Below, piece after piece: positions 60,113 to 64,000 of a stretch of 64,000 nt of DNA. The notes under the pieces were generated by a model that saw only the letters and a list, made by a program, of their open reading frames with translations, did no database searches and was not told the DNA's origin. The translations under genes and the position numbers were made by a program. The DNA is from Salminus brasiliensis. Taxonomy: Eukaryota; Chordata; Actinopteri; Characiformes; Bryconidae. Location of the stretch: the NCBI RefSeq assembly GCF_030463535.1, contig NC_132878.1, positions 31,476,261 through 31,540,260 of the forward strand, written 5' to 3'. Position 1 is the stretch's first letter. Each line of letters begins with the position of its first letter.

Positions 60113-61683
60113 GACCATGATCATAACCCTTAACCCTGCCTCTGTCTTCTCTCAGGCACGGAAACATCCACTAATCTGAATCAGAAGCTGTATTACCACG
60201 TGCTGGGAACTCCGCAGTCTCAGGATGTGCTGTGTGCAGAGTTCCCCGACCAGCCGAAGTGGATGAGTGGAGCTGAGGTAATCCACAAACTCACTGATTT
60301 ACTCTCAGTATTTGTGTGCATGCCCACATTCTCACATGTACCACAAACTACAGCCGTGGCACTTCACATATGTAAATGAGTTCTCACATAAGTAAGTGCT
60401 GACTGTGCTCATGCTCATCCCACTACGAAATCATATACTATGAAACAGTGTGAAATATTTTTTGTGCATCTATGTGTGTTTGTAGGTATCTGACGACGGC
60501 CGTTACGTGTTGTTGTCTATCAGAGAAGGGTGTGACCCAGTAAACAGGCTGTGGTACTGTGACCTCAACACACTGCCTGATGGCATTACAGGTGCTCATC
60601 TATGCATTTTAAGATTTTTAAATGCTTATATTCAAGTGAAGTGCTTTGTTTGAAAATGGCTCATTTTAAAGCACAGTAGTTTTAAATGTAAAAATCAAGG
60701 AAAAACATTAGTCAATAAACATTTAAGGTATGGACTCTTTAAAGCAACATTATGTAGCATTTGTGCCAAAATCATTGTGATGCTCCACTGACTTGTAAAA
60801 GGGAAAATGTTGGCTCAACACACTGCTAACAGCACTATGTGGTATTGGCACATTTATGGGTTTACTGTTGGAGCATTTCTGTTGGTTAATTTTTAAAGAA
60901 ATTCATCATCAACTTCCAGATTCACATTATGTCAAAACTTGAAAAACGACCAAAAGGGGAGAGAAGATTTTTGTGTGATGGTGAACACTGTAATGGACTG
61001 CATGATATCTAGGAAAATTGACATTGCATTGTTTTTTTCCTGCAATATGTATATTGCAACATTACATTATATTATACATTACAAAAATGACAGTTTTTTT
61101 CATTCAGTGATCTGAGTCTGTGTATCCAAGATTGGAGTAAAATGAATGATATTGGGTCATTATAATCTGCCTCTAGTAGATCTGTCATGACAAGTGACAA
61201 CAGTGTGGATTTTCCTTTTGTAAGAAGCAAAAAAAAGTGAAAAAATGCAAACATTGCACATGTGCACATTGTGATGATGATGCTAAAATGATCTGTTGTG
61301 CAGCTCTAGCATAGTCTATTTAATTGCTCTTTCAGGTTGTCCCTTTTTATGTTGGAGTAATCTTAATGTTTGGTCTTGCTGTGTGTCTTTTTGTGTTTCC
61401 ATCTTTAATGACAGGCTTGTTGCCATGGGTGAAGCTGATTGACAACTTTGATGCAGAATACGAGTACGTAACAAATGAGGACACCGTGTTCACGTTTAAA
61501 ACGAACCTGGATGCGCCACGTTACCGTCTCATAAATGTGGATTTCGCCAACCCAGGACAGAGCCAGTGGAAGGAACTCGTTCCTCAACATGATAAAGACG
61601 TCATCGGTGAGATTTTACTGGCCACAGGTTTATTTATACAGTTCCTGTAAAAAGCTTGGAGTTTCCTGATTAAATGTGTGTGG

Positions 61684-61756
<73 letters not shown>

Positions 61757-64000
61757 TTGAATATTCTTTTTTGAACAAATATTAGTAGCTAAGTTATTAT
61801 GAATTCTAAATTTGTTTTCTATACGAAGTTTATATTGGCATAAAACAATTCACGAACACTTTTATTAATGAATAAATAGAATTAATTAAGCAAACATTGA
61901 GTGTATAAGCTGTGTTAGGGCACGGGGGGAAGAGATGTGAGAAACCTTTGACTGTTGCTGTATGTGTATTTGGGGTGAATGCCTTATATTAATGAATACA
62001 ACGAGATTACATCAACATACTTCAATTTAATTAATACATACAGGCAGCGCTTGATATTAGGGCTGAAATTCTTCACTTAAACTACATCTTAATTGCTTCA
62101 GTTCAGATTCACTGAGTCACTGTCACTGGTGTCACTGTCAAAATAATTATGGACCTGCCTGTAGTTTAAAAACTAAAGATTCAACTCAACTTAGAGACGC
62201 TAGATACAGCATTAAAAGCAAGACAGCACACTATCTGCAGATATGTCAAACAATCGATTTCATTTAATGGCCAATTAAACATCCCCTCTCCTCTTTTTCA
62301 GTTTTTGCTACCTGCTCGTACTCCACCCACCTGTTCGTGTGTTATCTTCACGATGTGAAGAATGTGTTGAAGATGTATCAACTGGAATCAGGAGAGGAGC
62401 TGAAGACTTTTCCTTTAGAAGTGGGTTCCATCGTCGGTTTCACCGGCCGCAAGAAGGACTCTGAAATTTTCTACTACTTCACCTCTTTCCTCTCGCCAGG
62501 TGGGGGCAGCCTTACAAACCCGGACACCCAACCCCCTTAAAACCTAGGCTTATTTTTCAGATTCAATTTTAAGACCTGTTATTAATTAAACCCTGTGAAT
62601 TAATTGGTGCCCACATTGGATTACACACTATCTACTGTGGAGCTTTCAGTGTCTACTATAAATGTTTCTGTAGTCACTATGAAAGTAGGGTCATTTATGT
62701 TGTTTGAGGGTGAGGAGTTGGGCCCACATACAGGCTTTTAGGGTTTAAAGAGTTAAATGTGTGTGTATGCATGTATCTCAGAATCTCCCTCTAATGTTGA
62801 CTCTCTCTTCCGCAGCCATCATCTACCATTGCGACCTAACCAAAGCTCCTCTACAGCCACACGTCTTCAGAGAAGTCACAGTTAAGGGCTTCAACCCTGC
62901 GGAGTACCAAACCACACAGGTACACTCCCCACACACTGTACCTACACGCAGTGCCGGTTTAATTCCGCTGGCCATTTGATCAGAATCACACAATATAAAG
63001 GTGCATTTAGTAGGTGTACCATTAAACATTGTGAGAAAGACTGACCAGATATTTCAGTAATTGGCCACTTTCAGCACAACAGTGGCACAAATTTTAGGGC
63101 TTGTGCTGGTTAAGTCTTTCAGGCACTGTGGTCTTGCTGAGGATTCTAACCCACGTCAGTTGAGTCAGTCCATCACCCCCACTACATAAATTTCCACGGG
63201 CTTTTAATTAAAGTGACCAGTAGGTAAATAAATAAAGCCATAACCTCAGTATGATGTGGTTTGCGGTGGTCCTGCAGAGGCCTTTTTCAATGCTCACATT
63301 ATACTGCTCACATCACCTTTGCCCTATTAAACTCCTGATTTAGCTCATTCACTAAATCAACTAATTAAGACCTTCATGAATTGATCTTAGAATGTCAGAG
63401 AAGGGAACGCGCTAACTCTACTGGAACAAGACCACTTTGCCTAAACTGTATTGACTGTTTTGTTGTCCAGGTGTTTTACCCTAGTAAAGATGGCACTCAG
63501 ATCCCCATGTTCATTGTGCATAAGAAAGACCTCCAACTGGACGGCTCTCACCCTGCCTTCCTCTACGGCTATGGAGGATTCAACATCTCTATAACACCCA
63601 GCTACAGGTAACTAAACACACCCACGCTCGTAATGCTGACTTAAACTTTTATAGTGGACTGCAGGAATGACGCAAGTGATTCTTTGCGCTGTGGGTTGTG
63701 TGTAATTTAGGTGTCATTTTTTTGTAAATACAGTGTTTCCAGGCTCATCTTTGTACGACATCTGGGAGGGGTTTTAGCCGTGGCCAACATCCGGGGAGGA
63801 GGAGAGTATGGAGAAACCTGGCACAAAGGTAACACATGTCACTGCATCTTTACAGGAAAAGATAGACACAACTTTACTTTATGTGTATTTTCATCTCTTT
63901 CTATTTAGCTGGCATGTTGGCGAACAAGCAGAATTGCTTCACGGATTTCCAGTGTGCAGCAGAGTATCTGATAAAGGAGGGCTATACCTCACCAAAGAAA
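56529..64000 (+). CDS. prep: Prolyl endopeptidase (prolyl oligopeptidase), 5' part
   Basis: Thirteen coding exons: 56529-56570, 57600-57674, 58236-58369, 58828-58958, 59151-59360, 60156-60277, 60486-60591, 61415-61606, 62302-62499, 62816-62919, 63471-63607, 63734-63828 and 63909 to the window edge. They encode the first 546 residues in one frame (human PREP: 710). PREP is a cytosolic serine peptidase (family S9A) that cleaves short peptides after proline. Residues 1-70 are the N-terminal part of the hydrolase domain ([24 protein letters not shown]). About 71-430 form the seven-bladed beta-propeller ([73 protein letters not shown]). The catalytic alpha/beta domain then begins ([32 protein letters not shown]). 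The window ends at GYTSPKK, a few residues before the nucleophile motif GGSNGG. Identity to human is very high, so function is probably conserved. Confidence 0.97.
56652..56842. repeat. Palindrome cluster GCTAACGTTAGC in prep intron 1
   Basis: Three perfect copies of the 12-bp palindrome GCTAACGTTAGC (56699-56710, 56789-56800, 56831-56842) and one variant GCTAACGCTAGC (56652-56663) lie within 190 bp. They are just downstream of the prep first-exon donor. The two later copies share a wider context GGATGCTAACGTTAGC. Confidence 0.9.
57463..57486. repeat. Poly(G) run upstream of prep exon 2
   Basis: About 24 consecutive G, followed at about 57505-57560 by a TA microsatellite; both lie within 140 bp of the prep exon 2 acceptor (57599). 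Confidence 0.9.
57505..57560. repeat. (TA)n microsatellite in prep intron 1
   Basis: Uninterrupted TA run of about 55 bases, ending 40 bp before the exon 2 acceptor. Confidence 0.95.
58430..58785. mobile_element. hAT-like MITE, copy B (prep intron 3)
   Basis: Full-length relative of 35971-36325 with ends TAGGCCTGGGCGATATGG and CACATTGCCCAGCTCTA. Flanking 8-mers TCTGAGTT and TCTGGGTA agree at 6 of 8. It ends about 40 bp before the prep exon 4 acceptor. It has no coding capacity. Confidence 0.85.
61689..61755. repeat. (TA)n microsatellite in prep intron 8
   Basis: Uninterrupted TA run of about 66 bases, 80 bp after the exon 8 donor. Confidence 0.95.

Overview
The window is a typical stretch of vertebrate nuclear DNA from a teleost fish. 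Multi-exon genes with GT-AG introns are spread through AT-rich sequence full of microsatellites, tRNA-derived SINEs, Tc1/mariner and hAT-type elements. Protein matches are closest to vertebrate families, and the repeat mix is fish-like, probably an otophysan (characin or catfish grade); that last step is inference.

Layout from left to right. (1) eva1a (+), two coding exons at 1807-2636, followed by an 82-bp-unit minisatellite at about 2740-3720. (2) efhc1 (+), ten coding exons at 7262-13641, three DM10 domains, with a model that ends just before the EF-hand tail of mammalian EFHC1. (3) tram2 (-), eleven coding exons at 26910-16978, a complete 369-residue reading frame, with a nearly full Tc1-like transposon (23620-25235) in intron 2. 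(4) A 7-kb intergenic stretch (about 27.0-34.1 kb) built largely of non-autonomous DNA transposons. (5) xkr5 (-), eight coding exons at 45433-34139, 642 residues, starting in a CpG-rich promoter. (6) A short PRDM1/Blimp-1-like zinc-finger gene (-), three coding exons at 48437-46652. It keeps fingers 1 and 2 and a cut-down finger 3, and no PR domain was found. (7) prep (+), thirteen coding exons seen from 56529 to the window edge. The prolyl endopeptidase propeller is covered, and the catalytic Ser lies beyond the edge.

The genes are unrelated in function: autophagy/apoptosis membrane protein, ciliary microtubule protein, ER translocon partner, XK-family membrane protein, transcription factor and cytosolic peptidase. 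The order is nevertheless informative. efhc1-tram2 and prdm1-prep are neighbours in human (6p12 and 6q21), so the locus keeps parts of two ancestral blocks beside eva1a and xkr5.

The most notable points are the PR-less Blimp-1-like gene next to prep, the EF-hand-less efhc1 model, a Tc1 transposase with an intact frame but Lys in place of its third catalytic acid, a large fold-back element in efhc1 intron 1, a perfect 25-nt inverted repeat in tram2 intron 1, and several splice sites that sit inside microsatellites.
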